A stretch of 64,000 nt of DNA from Burkholderia sp. OK233 (GCF_900230185.1 NZ_OCSR01000002.1:2356001-2420000), one strand, 5' to 3'. Shown: positions 9,545 through 19,506, numbered from the stretch's first letter. Numbers and translations: made by a program. The notes: a model not told the origin generated them from the sequence alone.

Positions 9545-10594
9545 ATGTTTATCAGGAATACGTGGTACGTAGCCGCCTGGTCGCATGAGGTGGAAAGCGA
9601 AGCGCTGTTCGCTCGCGTCATTACCGGTATCCCGGTTCTGCTGTATCGCGAGGAAGGCGGCGGCGTCGTTGCGCTAGAGGATCGTTGCTGTCATCGCGGT
9701 GCGCCGCTGTCGGTTGGCCGGCGCGAGGGCGATTGCGTCCGCTGCATGTATCACGGCCTGAAATTCGACAGCACCGGAACCTGTGTTGAAGCACCTGCCC
9801 AACAGCGCATTCCGCCGCAGGCCAAGGTTCGAACATTCCCGGTTGTCGAGCGGCACCGGTGGATCTGGATCTGGATGGGCGACCCTTCGCTCGCCGACCC
9901 AGAGACAATTCCTGACACCCATTGGCTCGACGATCCGCAGTGGCGCAGCTTGCCCGGTTACATTCACTATGACGTGAACTACCTGCTGATCTGCGACAAC
10001 CTGCTGGACTTCTCGCATCTGCCGTTCGTCCATCCAACCACGCTAGGTGGCCCGGAAGACTACGCCAAGGTACAGCCCAAAGTTGAGCGGATCGACGGCG
10101 GCGTTCGCATCACGCGCTGGACGTTGAATACGGATGCGCCTCCGTTCGCCGCCGCCGTCAAGAACTGGCCGGGCAAGGTCGATCGTTGGAATTTCTACGA
10201 CTTCACGATTCCAGCGATTCTGCGAATGGATTCCGGCATGGCGCCGGTCGGTACCGGCGCGCAAGAAGGTGCGCGTGTCGACGCGGCGGAATTCCGTGGC
10301 TGCCAGGCACTCACGCCCGAAACAGAAAATTCCACGCACTACTTTTTCGGCCATCCGCACAACTTTGCGATCGATCAGCCCGACGTCACGCGAGCAATCC
10401 ATCAGGCGGTTGTCGATGCATTCGACGAGGACCGCGACATCATCACTGCCCAGCAGAAGAATCTTGCACTGGATCCTGGCTTCAGGATGATGCCGTTCGG
10501 CATCGACGCCGCGTTGTCCCAGTTTCGCTGGGCAGTCAATCAGCGTCTTGAAGAAGAGAAGCAGCAGATGCCGGAAGCCGTGCAAGGAGCCTGA
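9545..10594 (+). CDS. Rieske non-haem iron oxygenase, VanA-type aromatic ring/O-demethylase subunit
   Basis: 349 residues. The N-terminal Rieske domain has ligands C48-x-H50 (RCCHRGAPL) and C67-x-x-H70 (CMYHG). The C-terminal catalytic domain has the mononuclear iron motif in DNLLDFSHLPFVHP (two His, with an Asp or Asn upstream). Length and order match vanillate O-demethylase oxygenase and related phthalate-family enzymes. The start at 9545 follows GGAG (9534-9537) with seven bases between; in-frame ATGs at 9530/9533 are possible. It is followed two bases after its stop by its reductase. The substrate could be vanillate, another methoxy-aromatic or a different carboxylated aromatic. Confidence 0.88.
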   Translation: MFIRNTWYVAAWSHEVESEALFARVITGIPVLLYREEGGGVVALEDRCCHRGAPLSVGRREGDCVRCMYHGLKFDSTGTCVEAPAQQRIPPQAKVRTFPVVERHRWIWIWMGDPSLADPETIPDTHWLDDPQWRSLPGYIHYDVNYLLICDNLLDFSHLPFVHPTTLGGPEDYAKVQPKVERIDGGVRITRWTLNTDAPPFAAAVKNWPGKVDRWNFYDFTIPAILRMDSGMAPVGTGAQEGARVDAAEFRGCQALTPETENSTHYFFGHPHNFAIDQPDVTRAIHQAVVDAFDEDRDIITAQQKNLALDPGFRMMPFGIDAALSQFRWAVNQRLEEEKQQMPEAVQGA

Positions 10595-10595
10595 G

Positions 10596-11549
10596 ATGAT
10601 TCAGGTGAAAGTAACGCAACTGACACGCGAGGCGGAAGGGATACTAGGCATCGAGTTGCAGGCTGCAGACGGCGCGACGCTTGTCCCTTTCGAGCCCGGC
10701 GCGCATATCGATGTCCATCTGGCCGGCGGCCTCACGCGACAATATTCGCTCTGCAACGATGCGTCAGAAACAGATCGTTATCGTCTGGGCGTCGGGCTTT
10801 CCGCGACATCGCGCGGTGGGTCGAGTTATCTGCACACGTTGCTTCGCGAAGGCGACTTGCTCACGATCAGTGAGCCTCGCACGTTGTTCGGTCTGTCACG
10901 CGAGGCGACGTCTCATCGTTTCATTGCGGGGGGTATAGGCATCACGCCGATCCTTAGCATGATCCGATGGTGCGTCCGCCATGCCGTACCCTGGCAATTG
11001 CACTATTGCGTACGGTCGCGGATCTGCGCGGCATACCTCGACGACTTGCGTGCATTCGCTGGCGAGGTTCATGTGCACGCCAACGACGAATCAGCCAGTG
11101 GAGCGCCTGAAATGCAGACCTTGATGAGCGACGCAAAACCCGGCGAGCACGTCTATTGTTGCGGACCGGGTGGACTGATGGACGCCGTATCGCATCACGG
11201 CCAGCAGTCCGGCATACCGCGCGAGAATCTGCATTTCGAGCGGTTTACCGCATCGCCTGTGCAGGTCGCCGACAGGAGCGAGCGGGCATTCACGATCGTG
11301 CTTGCAAGGCTCGGAATGCGATGCGTGGTCGAATCCAACGAGTCGATTCTGGAGAGCCTCGAACGTCACGGTGTCTGTCCGCCGTTTTCCTGCCGGGAAG
11401 GACTGTGCCGCAGTTGCGAGGTGGAGGTGTTATCGGGCGAGGTCGAGCACCGCGACTACGTGCTGAGTGAACACGAGCAAAAGTGCAGCAAATCGCTGAT
11501 GATCTGCGTGTCACGAGCAAACTCTGACGAACTGGTAATCGACCTTTAG
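10596..11549 (+). CDS. Oxygenase reductase, VanB-type (FMN/NAD domain plus plant-type 2Fe-2S)
   Basis: 317 residues in the class IA reductase order: flavin-binding beta-barrel (RQYSLCNDAS, residues ~47-56), NAD domain (AGGIGITPILSMIRW ~110; CCGPGGLMDAV ~190) and a C-terminal [2Fe-2S] ferredoxin with CREGLCRSCEVE (C-x4-C-x2-C) plus a distal Cys in MICVSRA. It passes NADH electrons to the Rieske subunit encoded immediately upstream. Ribosome site AAGGAG lies inside the upstream gene's end, six bases before ATG 10596. Confidence 0.9.
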   Translation: MIQVKVTQLTREAEGILGIELQAADGATLVPFEPGAHIDVHLAGGLTRQYSLCNDASETDRYRLGVGLSATSRGGSSYLHTLLREGDLLTISEPRTLFGLSREATSHRFIAGGIGITPILSMIRWCVRHAVPWQLHYCVRSRICAAYLDDLRAFAGEVHVHANDESASGAPEMQTLMSDAKPGEHVYCCGPGGLMDAVSHHGQQSGIPRENLHFERFTASPVQVADRSERAFTIVLARLGMRCVVESNESILESLERHGVCPPFSCREGLCRSCEVEVLSGEVEHRDYVLSEHEQKCSKSLMICVSRANSDELVIDL

Positions 11550-11651
11550 TCGTCATTCGAGTGTTGAGCCCGGCGGGCGAGGTCACTGCCATCGAGTCTG
11601 CCTGTAACCAGCCCGCCATATTGCCGCAGAACCTGATGCACGTTTTTACGG

Positions 11652-13394
11652 TCAAGCCGCGCATTCCGCGTAATACCGATTCGGTGCCGGAAAAACGCCG
11701 GTCATCACTTCGATCAGGAATGGACCGTTAAGCCGTGACGCCTCGCTCAGCGCATCTGCCAGATCATCGAGGCGCTCGACCCTGCGCGACGCGACACCGA
11801 GCGAAGCGGCAAAAGCAGCCCAGTCATGACTCGGGAGCTTGCTGAACTGCTCCGGAATGGAGCCATTGCTGATCGCGTCGATATGGACCGCGCCATGCGC
11901 GGCATTGTTCAACACGACATAAAGCACCTTTACGCCGTATCGCGCTGCGGTCTGGATCTCCATGCCGTGCATCAGCATGCATCCGTCTCCGGTCACTACG
12001 ACACACGGGCGCTCCGGAGCCGCAAGCTTGACGCCGATCCCGGCGGCGACTGCCCAACCCATCGGCGCGAGGGAGCTGGATGAAAAGTAGTTGCCAATGC
12101 CCGACGAGAGCCAGTAATGGGCCATGAATATCCGGTGGGCGCCGGAATCTACGACAACGTTTGCGTCTTTCGGCAAGAGTTGACACAGATGCTTGACGAC
12201 GTCTCCTGTATAGAGCGGTTGGCCGTCATCTGAACCCCGCACGCCGGGTTGCTCGAACTTATAGTCGTACAGCGGGGTCTGGTTGACCTCGGCGACCCAT
12301 GCTTTTCTTCTCTGCAACACAGTGTGAAAGTCGGCGCTCCCGTTCGTGTCCATCTGGGACAGCAAGCGGAATGTGGCGCCAATTCCGGAGAAAACCCTGC
12401 TGCGCGCGACATGCCCCGTTGCGGGTGCGTCGAAGCTGTCGTCGAAGATGATCAGTTCCTTCCAGGCAGCCAGCTTTTCTGTCCAGTTCATGCTGTCGCG
12501 CTGATTCAGGTCGCTGCCGAATACGACGAGGACGTCGAGCTCGTCCGAGTTGATAACGCGGACGGCCCGCGAATGGCCCGAGAATCCGTACACGCCGAGC
12601 GAAAGGACATGATCCTCAGGAAACGCGCCCTTTCCCGATAGCGTGGTCGCAACAGGAATGCAAAATTTTTCGGCCACGTCGAGCAGGACCTTCGCGGTTT
12701 CCGGGTCATTGCCGCGACTGCCGATCAGGAAAGCGATCCTCCTGGATTTGAGCAAATACCGGTTGCACAAGGCATCCAACGCAGTGCGGTTCGCGGGGAC
12801 CTCGCAGGCGTTGAACTCGTCATGATCGTACGGTTGCCGTGTTGCGTCGTGGCCGGGTAAAACTTCCTGCCGTTGAACGTCGACAGGGATGCTCACGAAA
12901 GACTGCGCTCGACGCATCCAGTTCAACCCGTCTGTCGCGCGACGCATTTCGGCTTGCAGATTGTCTTTGTTCTTTAGCTCAACGACATTTTCGACCAGGC
13001 TCCTTACCACGCCGCTTTCGAAAATGCCGCTCATCGTAGCGTCCTGGAACGCGCCTTTGCCTTCCGCGCGCGACGAAACCCCTCCGACAAGATAGAGCAT
13101 GGGAATCCGGTCTGCGTGAGCGGCCGCCATTCCGGGCACGAAATTCATGGTGCCTGGTCCGGAAATCCCCACACACACGCCAAATTTCCGGCTGGCCCGC
13201 GCATAACCGTCAGCCATGAAAGCACTGCTGGTCTCATGAGCACAAACAATTCCGCGAATCGACGGCGACTTGTCGATTGCATCCAGCAGCGGGTAAATCA
13301 TCTTCCCCGGCACGAGGAAGACGTGGTCGATTTTCGCGACTTCCAACGACTTCACGACCGTTGTCGATACATTGAGGGGAGCGTGTGATTCCAT
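11652..13394 (-). CDS. ThDP-dependent acetolactate synthase/benzoylformate decarboxylase-like enzyme
   Basis: 580 residues with the three domains of the ThDP decarboxylase superfamily. The N-terminal PYR domain carries the cofactor-activating glutamate in CAHETSSAF (Glu54) and ISGPGTMNF. The central domain follows. The C-terminal PP domain has the Mg/ThDP motif from GDGCMLMHG to VVLNN. It is not a clear orthologue of IlvB, and no small subunit is adjacent. It converges on the oxygenase operon, so it may process a 2-oxo acid from the same aromatic route. Reaction and substrate are inferred only at the level of 2-oxo-acid or acyl-CoA C-C chemistry. Confidence 0.85.
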   Translation of the reverse strand: MESHAPLNVSTTVVKSLEVAKIDHVFLVPGKMIYPLLDAIDKSPSIRGIVCAHETSSAFMADGYARASRKFGVCVGISGPGTMNFVPGMAAAHADRIPMLYLVGGVSSRAEGKGAFQDATMSGIFESGVVRSLVENVVELKNKDNLQAEMRRATDGLNWMRRAQSFVSIPVDVQRQEVLPGHDATRQPYDHDEFNACEVPANRTALDALCNRYLLKSRRIAFLIGSRGNDPETAKVLLDVAEKFCIPVATTLSGKGAFPEDHVLSLGVYGFSGHSRAVRVINSDELDVLVVFGSDLNQRDSMNWTEKLAAWKELIIFDDSFDAPATGHVARSRVFSGIGATFRLLSQMDTNGSADFHTVLQRRKAWVAEVNQTPLYDYKFEQPGVRGSDDGQPLYTGDVVKHLCQLLPKDANVVVDSGAHRIFMAHYWLSSGIGNYFSSSSLAPMGWAVAAGIGVKLAAPERPCVVVTGDGCMLMHGMEIQTAARYGVKVLYVVLNNAAHGAVHIDAISNGSIPEQFSKLPSHDWAAFAASLGVASRRVERLDDLADALSEASRLNGPFLIEVMTGVFPAPNRYYAECAA

Positions 13395-13769
13395 ATTTTT
13401 TGAGTACGATCCGAGTAGAAACCAATAGTCGGATCTCGCTATCCCTCATCCGGACGTCGCGCGTGGCCCTCGAAAGAGCAACATGACGAAGCTGGCGGCA
13501 CAACGCCGGCATGAAGAGACAGCGAGACGGCCCTGAACGCGTTGCACACCGGCTGCAATCGTGTCCCGTGCTGCTTCATCGAGCCCGCCTGAAACGGGCC
13601 AGTGTCTCCATCCGTGAGTACTCTTTCTCGGCTACGACGTCGCTCGCATGCACTGCCTCAATGGCTGAGGCGAGCGCTGCGAGGTGTTATCGACCATGCG
13701 GCGCGCGTGAATCGCGAGCCTCGGTCCGTTCAACTACAGGTTGTGGTCCAGCTTGAATGCGCTGTCCGT
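13395..13769. other. Gene-free interval upstream of the ThDP enzyme gene
   Basis: About 375 bases between the start of the ThDP gene and the end of the chemoreceptor gene, both on the minus strand. Short open frames here lack family signatures and good ribosome sites. It should hold the promoter of the ThDP gene. No clear terminator hairpin or repeat was seen. Confidence 0.5.
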
Positions 13770-15515
13770 TCAGAATGTCTGCCAGTCGGCAGCCTCATTT
13801 GCACTGGTCGCGGCCGCGGTGCTTCCGCCGCTTGTTAAACGTGGCGTCGCCGTGGGTTTTGCCAACCGCGCAGGGGACGATGTGTGAATTTTCGGCGGCG
13901 TCCCACGTGGCTCCTTCCGAGCTGTGTTCGCAGGCGACATAGATACTCGCCTGACGTCGACCTTGAAGAAGGCTACCGCTGCACGCAGGCCTTGAGCCTG
14001 CTGCGCCATTGACTGGGCCGCCGCCGAAGCTTCTTCCACCAGCGCGGCATTCTGCTGGGTGACCTGGTCCATCTGGTTGACTGCCTGGTTGACCTGCTCG
14101 ATGCCAGTGCTCTGTTCTTGCGACGCCGACGAGATTTCGCCCACGATATCGGTGACACGCCTCACCGACGCGACGATCTCATTGATCGTGCCGCCCGCCT
14201 GCTCGACAAGATTCGAGCCCACCTCCACCCGGTTGACCGAATCGGCGATCAAGTCCTTGATTTCCTTTGCGGCGCTGGCACTGCGCTGCGCGAGCGCGCG
14301 GACTTCACCGGCCACGACGGCGAAGCCCCGACCCTGTTCGCCGGCGCGAGCCGCCTCGACCGCCGCGTTGAGCGCGAGGATGTTGGTCTGGAAGGCAATA
14401 CCCTCGATCACACTGATGATCTCGGACATTTTGGTCGAACTTGCGGAGATCTCGCGCATCGTTTCGACCACCTGCCCGACGACCTCGCCGCCTTGCTGTG
14501 CGATGCCGGAGGCCGTACCGGCGAGCGTTGCTGCCTGCTTCGCGTTGTCCGTGTTGTGACGGACCGCGGCGGTTAGTTCTTCGATGCTCGAGGCGGTTTC
14601 TTCGAGCGATGCTGCCTGCTCCTCCGTGCGGCTCGACAGATCCAGATTCCCTTGAGCGATCTGCGAACTCGCCGTCGCCACGCCTTCGGCGTTCTCGCGG
14701 ACTTCCGCCACGACCTGCGCCAGCGCATCACGCATTGCCTTTAGCGATGCCATGAGGCTGATCGTGTCGCCGGGCCGGAGGTCGATGCTTACGCTGAGAT
14801 CGCCGGCTGCCACGCTTCGGGCGAGGTCGGCGGCTGTCGCCGGCTCAGTCCCCAACTGCCGTGTCAGACTGCGCGCCATCCAGACGCCGATTCCCCAACC
14901 GATCAACACGGACAAGATCACCAGAACAAGCATCAGATTGCGGCCGTCCTCGTACACCTTGTCGTTAGATCCGGCCGTCGCTTGGGCGTCGCTCTGTTTC
15001 ACATTGACCAGCGTGCCCATCAGGACCAGGGTCTTGAAACCCTTCTCGTGGTATTCGCCCAGCAGATAGGCGGTCAGGGCCGCTTGATCCTGTAGCCCAG
15101 CGGCGTTAATCCGGCCTTTCATTTCATCGAAGGCCTGTATGTAGTCGTGCCAGCCCTGATCGAGGTCGGCGAAGGTCGCCTTCCCTTTATCGGTGTAGAC
15201 GAGGGGCTCGGCTTGATTGAGGTGCTCGCGCGCCGAGGCCAGGGCTTTTTCTGCCTGGGCTAGCGAGGCAGTCCGCTGCTCGGCAGCGGAAGCCAGAATG
15301 GCGTTGCGTAGATATGTGCCGACTCTCAGCACATCGGCGTTCGCTTGCTGGATCTGGTTAAGCCCCACGAGATCCATTCGATAGGTCGTGTCTGCGTTGG
15401 CGCTGATCTGTCCCATGCTGCGGACGCCGATCACGCTGACGATGGCACTGATGACCGATACGAGGATAAAGGCGCTGATCAGTTTGGCGCCGAGCTTCAT
15501 ATTGCCGATATTCAT
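13770..15515 (-). CDS. Methyl-accepting chemotaxis protein (Tar/Tsr type)
   Basis: 581 residues from ATG 15515 (MNIGNMKLGAKL), the start that places TM1 at residues ~9-30 as in homologues; a start at 15566 is possible. A periplasmic four-helix-bundle sensor (about 35-185) is followed by TM2 (NLMLVLVILSVLIGWGIGVW), a HAMP domain and the cytoplasmic signalling hairpin with its conserved tip (IEGIAFQTNILALNAAVEAA) and methylation helices. The C-terminus ends DWQTF, matching the xWxxF tether pentapeptide that docks CheR/CheB. It sits far from any che operon, so it is an orphan receptor of unknown ligand. Confidence 0.93.
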   Translation of the reverse strand: MNIGNMKLGAKLISAFILVSVISAIVSVIGVRSMGQISANADTTYRMDLVGLNQIQQANADVLRVGTYLRNAILASAAEQRTASLAQAEKALASAREHLNQAEPLVYTDKGKATFADLDQGWHDYIQAFDEMKGRINAAGLQDQAALTAYLLGEYHEKGFKTLVLMGTLVNVKQSDAQATAGSNDKVYEDGRNLMLVLVILSVLIGWGIGVWMARSLTRQLGTEPATAADLARSVAAGDLSVSIDLRPGDTISLMASLKAMRDALAQVVAEVRENAEGVATASSQIAQGNLDLSSRTEEQAASLEETASSIEELTAAVRHNTDNAKQAATLAGTASGIAQQGGEVVGQVVETMREISASSTKMSEIISVIEGIAFQTNILALNAAVEAARAGEQGRGFAVVAGEVRALAQRSASAAKEIKDLIADSVNRVEVGSNLVEQAGGTINEIVASVRRVTDIVGEISSASQEQSTGIEQVNQAVNQMDQVTQQNAALVEEASAAAQSMAQQAQGLRAAVAFFKVDVRRVSMSPANTARKEPRGTPPKIHTSSPARLAKPTATPRLTSGGSTAAATSANEAADWQTF

Positions 15516-15839
15516 AGCTTGCTTCGTCAACGTGAAAAAACCCGAATAGAGAAATAGATCCAACAACGCTCGCGCGCCGCCGGATAGTCGGCAATGCCGT
15601 CCGGGGGTGCGACAAGTGGTTCATGTATTCAGTTAACGGCAGCCACAATACATTCTTCATACCAATTATCGTTTACGCGTAAATTCACCCTACTTTTATA
15701 CTTTCAAGTTATTACTTTGTAAGGTTTTGGCGAAGACGAAGGTCGCAGGTCCAGCGACTGAACGCGGCAGATGAGATGACGTTTCGACAACTGGTAGTCC
15801 TTTCATCGCGTCTTGATAGACTTGCGCGTACGGAAAGAG

Positions 15840-16865
15840 ATGCGGGGGAAATGCGTGAGTCTTGACGAATACTATAGGCGGCTGAAGTTGCCGGGCACTG
15901 CGTCGCCGGCAGACGTCAAGCGCGCGTATCGACGGCTGAGAGCGAAGTACCATCCCGATCGCAACAAGGGGTCCGAATCGACAGTCGAGCCGGTGTTCAA
16001 GCGCATTCAGGAGGCGTTTGAGATTCTGACCGGCGAGCGTGAACCGCCCGTGTCCAGCCCGGTGGCGGCATCGACTGAGCGCCGCGACAAGCCAGCCCAC
16101 TCACGCGAACACCGCAGCCCGCCTCCCATGCGCGGCGCGAACTGCCTGATCGAACTCTTCGTGCCGCTCGAAGCCGCGATTCACGGTGGCCAGGTCGAAG
16201 CGAGCTATGCGGTGAGGGGACCGTGTCACGCATGTCAAGAAAGGGGCGCCCAGTGCGCGAGCTGCAACGGCAGCGGTCTGTCAGTCTCGGGTATGCACTG
16301 CATTGCCTGTGGGGGAACCGGTCGTCCGCCAGCGAGTGACCGGTGTCAAGCGTGTCTTGGCACGGGCATCAGAACCTTTCGGAAGTCCGAGACAGTGAAG
16401 GTTCCAGCGGGTGTGTGGGATGGCCAGCGTCTTGTCGTCGAAGGTGGCGGCCATCCTGGGCCGAATGGCGGTCCGCCGGGCGACGCGATCTTCTCGGTCA
16501 CGATTGTCTGCAGCGCCGCCTTTCGTCGTGACGGCCTGAATCTCGCAAGCGAGATTCAGGTTGATTTCGTGACAGCCACGCTCGGCGGTAACTTCGAAGC
16601 GCAGATCCTGGGGCGTGCGCACCAGATGACGATTCCGCCGAACGCGCAACAGGGCAGCACGATCCGTCTACGCGGACATGGGCTCACGGACCGCAACGGT
16701 TCGCGCGGTGACCTGACGCTGCAATTGGTACTCGCGATGCCGGCTGCAGCTTCACATCTCACCGACAACGAACGACAGCGGCTGCATGAGATGTTTGCGG
16801 ACGCTGGGCGTCGAGCAATGCAGGCAATGCCTGCATGCTCGAGCCGGAGTTTCGCAGCCAAGTAG
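15840..16865 (+). CDS. DnaJ-like co-chaperone with zinc-finger domain
   Basis: 341 residues. The J domain (~8-70) contains YHPDRN, the HPD motif that stimulates DnaK. A central zinc-binding region has four CxxC units (CHAC, CASCNGSG, CIACGGTG, CQACLGTG; residues ~125-180), and a C-terminal substrate-binding domain follows. The linker lacks the glycine-rich G/F region of true DnaJ, so it is probably a specialised paralogue. Start choices are ATG 15840 or GTG 15855, the latter with GGGGGA upstream. A Sui1-like gene follows 20 bases after the stop, suggesting co-expression. Confidence 0.87.
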   Translation: MRGKCVSLDEYYRRLKLPGTASPADVKRAYRRLRAKYHPDRNKGSESTVEPVFKRIQEAFEILTGEREPPVSSPVAASTERRDKPAHSREHRSPPPMRGANCLIELFVPLEAAIHGGQVEASYAVRGPCHACQERGAQCASCNGSGLSVSGMHCIACGGTGRPPASDRCQACLGTGIRTFRKSETVKVPAGVWDGQRLVVEGGGHPGPNGGPPGDAIFSVTIVCSAAFRRDGLNLASEIQVDFVTATLGGNFEAQILGRAHQMTIPPNAQQGSTIRLRGHGLTDRNGSRGDLTLQLVLAMPAAASHLTDNERQRLHEMFADAGRRAMQAMPACSSRSFAAK

Positions 16866-16885
16866 TGTCTTTGAGTAAGCCAATC

Positions 16886-17248
16886 ATGAAACATAGTTCA
16901 AAAGGCGGCCTTGTCTATTCGACCGATGGCGGACAGATGTGTCCCGAATGCAGAAAGGCGCTCGCGGAATGTATCTGCAAGACGGTTGCCAGGACATTGC
17001 CGGCAGGTGATGGCGTGGTGCGAGTGAGTCGCGAGACCAAGGGCCGTGGCGGCAAAAGCGTAACGATCGTTAAGGGGTTGGCGCTCGATCCTCTTGCGTT
17101 GGCCTTGTTAGGCAAGCAATTGCGCACGGCCTGCGGTTCTGGTGGAACGGTCAAGGATGGCGTGATTGAAGTGCAAGGTGACCATTGCGAGCGGGTCATT
17201 GAAGCGCTCAAGAAGTACGGCCACAGCGCGAAGCGCGCCGGGGGCTAA
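16886..17248 (+). CDS. yciH: Sui1/YciH-like translation factor homologue
   Basis: 120 residues. The N-terminus has a putative zinc ribbon (CPECRKALAECIC). The rest is the Sui1/eIF1 fold with VRVSRETKGRGGKSVT, the conserved basic loop region, and a GTVKDGVIEVQGDH core. Bacterial YciH has been linked to start-site discrimination under stress. ATG 16886 matches the family N-terminus (MKxSSKGGLVYST); a TTG at 16871 would add five residues. It is located directly behind the DnaJ-like gene. Confidence 0.9.
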   Translation: MKHSSKGGLVYSTDGGQMCPECRKALAECICKTVARTLPAGDGVVRVSRETKGRGGKSVTIVKGLALDPLALALLGKQLRTACGSGGTVKDGVIEVQGDHCERVIEALKKYGHSAKRAGG

Positions 17249-17313
17249 TCGCTTCAATAAGCGTTAGCCCGCTGCATAGATTGATTCCGCTCCACGCCGA
17301 TCAACAAAAGTGA

Positions 17314-18201
17314 CTAGACATACCGCGCTTCGTTTAGGTCGGCGATGAGCGTCGGACCTGTCGGGTGCCAGTCCAGCCGGGCCCGGGTCTGAACACTGGA
17401 GGCCGGCATATCCAGGCCGACGAACATTGCCATCCATCCAAAATGCGACGCCGCTTCACCCGGGCTAATCGAAACAACAGGCAAGTTCAAACCCCGACCA
17501 AGCGCCTCGGCGATTTCGCGGCTACTGATCCCTTCTTCGCCAACCGCATGATATCGAGCCCCCTGTTGGCGCTTTTCTACGGCGAGCCGATAGAGACGCG
17601 CCACATCGGAGAGATGGCCGGCCGGCCAGCGGTTACGGCCCTCGCCCACGAAGGCGCTAACGCCTTTCTCCCGAGCGATAGCAACGAGCGGCGAGATGAG
17701 ACCCTGCTTGAACGGGTTGTGAACCTGCGGTAGACGTACCACCGACACGTTGACTCCCGCCTCCAGGAGAGCATTCCCTGCCACCTCGGATGCGATCCGC
17801 GGATTTGGATGGCTGATGTTAAAGACATCTTCGGTCGCCGGTTGACCATGCTCGCCGCTACCCATGCCGGTCCCTGAGGTGATGATCAGAGGGCGGTCGG
17901 AGCCGGCGAGCGCGGAACCGAGTGCCGCGATTGCACGCTTGTCCTTTTCGCAATTCTCCACGAACCTTGAGAAATCGTGATCGAATGCCGTGTGGATGAC
18001 GGCATCTGCATTTGCGGCGCCGCTGCGCAGGCTCTCCGGATCCTCCAGGGTTCCGCGATGTACCTCCGCCCCTGCATCGATAAGCGCTTGCGCTCCCGCG
18101 TCCGAACGCGTCATGCCGATCACATGATGACCCGCGTTGATGAGTTCGGGAACGATGGCCGCACCGATGAAGCCTGTCGCGCCCGTCAGAAAGATACGCA
18201 T
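17314..18201 (-). CDS. NAD(P)-dependent epimerase/dehydratase-like oxidoreductase (atypical SDR)
   Basis: 295 residues with the extended/atypical SDR Rossmann motif MRIFLTGATGFIGAAIV at the N-terminus (GxxGxxG), then DAVIHTAFDHDF and a C-terminal substrate domain. The usual YxxxK catalytic pair is not obvious, as in many atypical SDRs annotated as NAD-dependent epimerases. ATG 18201 has a strong GGAGG ribosome site seven bases upstream, so longer upstream starts are rejected. Monocistronic. The substrate cannot be inferred. Confidence 0.85.
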   Translation of the reverse strand: MRIFLTGATGFIGAAIVPELINAGHHVIGMTRSDAGAQALIDAGAEVHRGTLEDPESLRSGAANADAVIHTAFDHDFSRFVENCEKDKRAIAALGSALAGSDRPLIITSGTGMGSGEHGQPATEDVFNISHPNPRIASEVAGNALLEAGVNVSVVRLPQVHNPFKQGLISPLVAIAREKGVSAFVGEGRNRWPAGHLSDVARLYRLAVEKRQQGARYHAVGEEGISSREIAEALGRGLNLPVVSISPGEAASHFGWMAMFVGLDMPASSVQTRARLDWHPTGPTLIADLNEARYV

Positions 18202-18348
18202 AGTGAAACCTCCGTGATTGTCACCGCGACTATCTGACCATTTCCCGTTCTGTTGAAGTGGTGACGTCATCCTATGAAAAGAACTAACAGGATCCCGATG
18301 TCGGCCGGCCGATCCAACGCTGAAGCAATACGTCGATCCGCCTCAACT

Positions 18349-19458
18349 TCAGCGCCCGGCCTTAAGCTGTGTCCACAACCTGTTTTCAAGGCGCAGGATA
18401 TCGGCCGGCAAAGGCAATGACAGCGTGAGCGATTTCATCTTTTCACCGCGAGGATAGACCGCTTCGTTATCGAGGATCGCCGGCTTCACATAAGCACGGG
18501 CCGAAGCGTTAGCGTTCGGATAGAACACCTGATTGGTGATCGCCGCGCTAACCTTGGGCTGAAGAATGTAATTGATCCATTGCATCGCAGCTTCCGGGTG
18601 CGGCGCATCTTTAGGAACACCCATCAGATCGAACCACAACACCCCATCGCCCTTAGGAATCACGTAGCGAATCTCATAGGCGCGATGGGCCTCTTCTGCA
18701 CGCCGCTTCGCGATCCCGACGTCGCCCGACCACGCTAGCGCGATGCAGACATCGTTATTGGCGAGATCGTTGATGTAGCCGGAAGAATTGAACTGGGTGA
18801 TGTACGGGCGAATCGTTTTGAGCAGCTTGAACACGTCCTGATAATCAGCGGGGTTCTTACTGTTGGGATCCTTATGCAGGTAGATCAACCCAACCGAGAA
18901 CGCGTCCTCCGCAGAGTCGAGCACGGAAACGCCGCAGGTTTTCAGCTTCGATACGTATTGCGGATCGAACAGCAAATCCCAGCTATCGTAGGGTGCGTCC
19001 TTGCCCAGGATTTGCGTCACCTTCGTGACGTTGTAACCGATACCGTCCGTTCCCCATGACCATGGCACGATGTATTGATTGCCCGGATCGGCTGACGCCA
19101 ACATCTTCATAAGCACAGGATCCAGATTGGCCAGGTTTGGAATCTTGCTCTTGTCGAGCTTCCGATAGACACCTGCTTCAATCTGCTTGCCGGCATAGCT
19201 GGATGACGGCACCACCACGTCATAGCCCGATGACCCGCTGAGCAACTTTGCCTGCAAGGTGTCGTCGCCGTCGTAGACGTCGTATCGCGTGTGAATGCCG
19301 GTTTCTTTTTCGAACCCAGAGACGGTGTCGTCGGCGATATTGTCCGACCAGTTGTAGACATTCAGCTCTTCGGCTTGTGCATGGTTGGCGGTCGCAGCCA
19401 GCATCCCTGCAGTTGCGAGGAGTCCAGTGACGACAGTGATGAGATGGCGGGGTGTCAT
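18349..19458 (-). CDS. Polyamine-type ABC transporter substrate-binding protein (PotF-like)
   Basis: 369 residues with a Sec signal peptide ending ANHAQAEE. The opening LNVYNWSDNIADDTVSGFEK is the signature of PotD/PotF putrescine/spermidine-binding proteins, and conserved YDVVVPSSSYAG and VPWSWGTDGIGYN follow. It works in the periplasm, but no permease or ATPase gene is next to it, so it must use a transporter encoded elsewhere. AAAGG lies before ATG 19458. It follows the P1 peptidase gene (49 bases apart, same strand), hinting that both act on amine- or peptide-like compounds. Confidence 0.9.
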   Translation of the reverse strand: MTPRHLITVVTGLLATAGMLAATANHAQAEELNVYNWSDNIADDTVSGFEKETGIHTRYDVYDGDDTLQAKLLSGSSGYDVVVPSSSYAGKQIEAGVYRKLDKSKIPNLANLDPVLMKMLASADPGNQYIVPWSWGTDGIGYNVTKVTQILGKDAPYDSWDLLFDPQYVSKLKTCGVSVLDSAEDAFSVGLIYLHKDPNSKNPADYQDVFKLLKTIRPYITQFNSSGYINDLANNDVCIALAWSGDVGIAKRRAEEAHRAYEIRYVIPKGDGVLWFDLMGVPKDAPHPEAAMQWINYILQPKVSAAITNQVFYPNANASARAYVKPAILDNEAVYPRGEKMKSLTLSLPLPADILRLENRLWTQLKAGR

Positions 19459-19506
19459 AGCGGCCTTTCGGGTTTAATGAAGGAACTCATGCAGGGGGAA
19501 GAAGCG

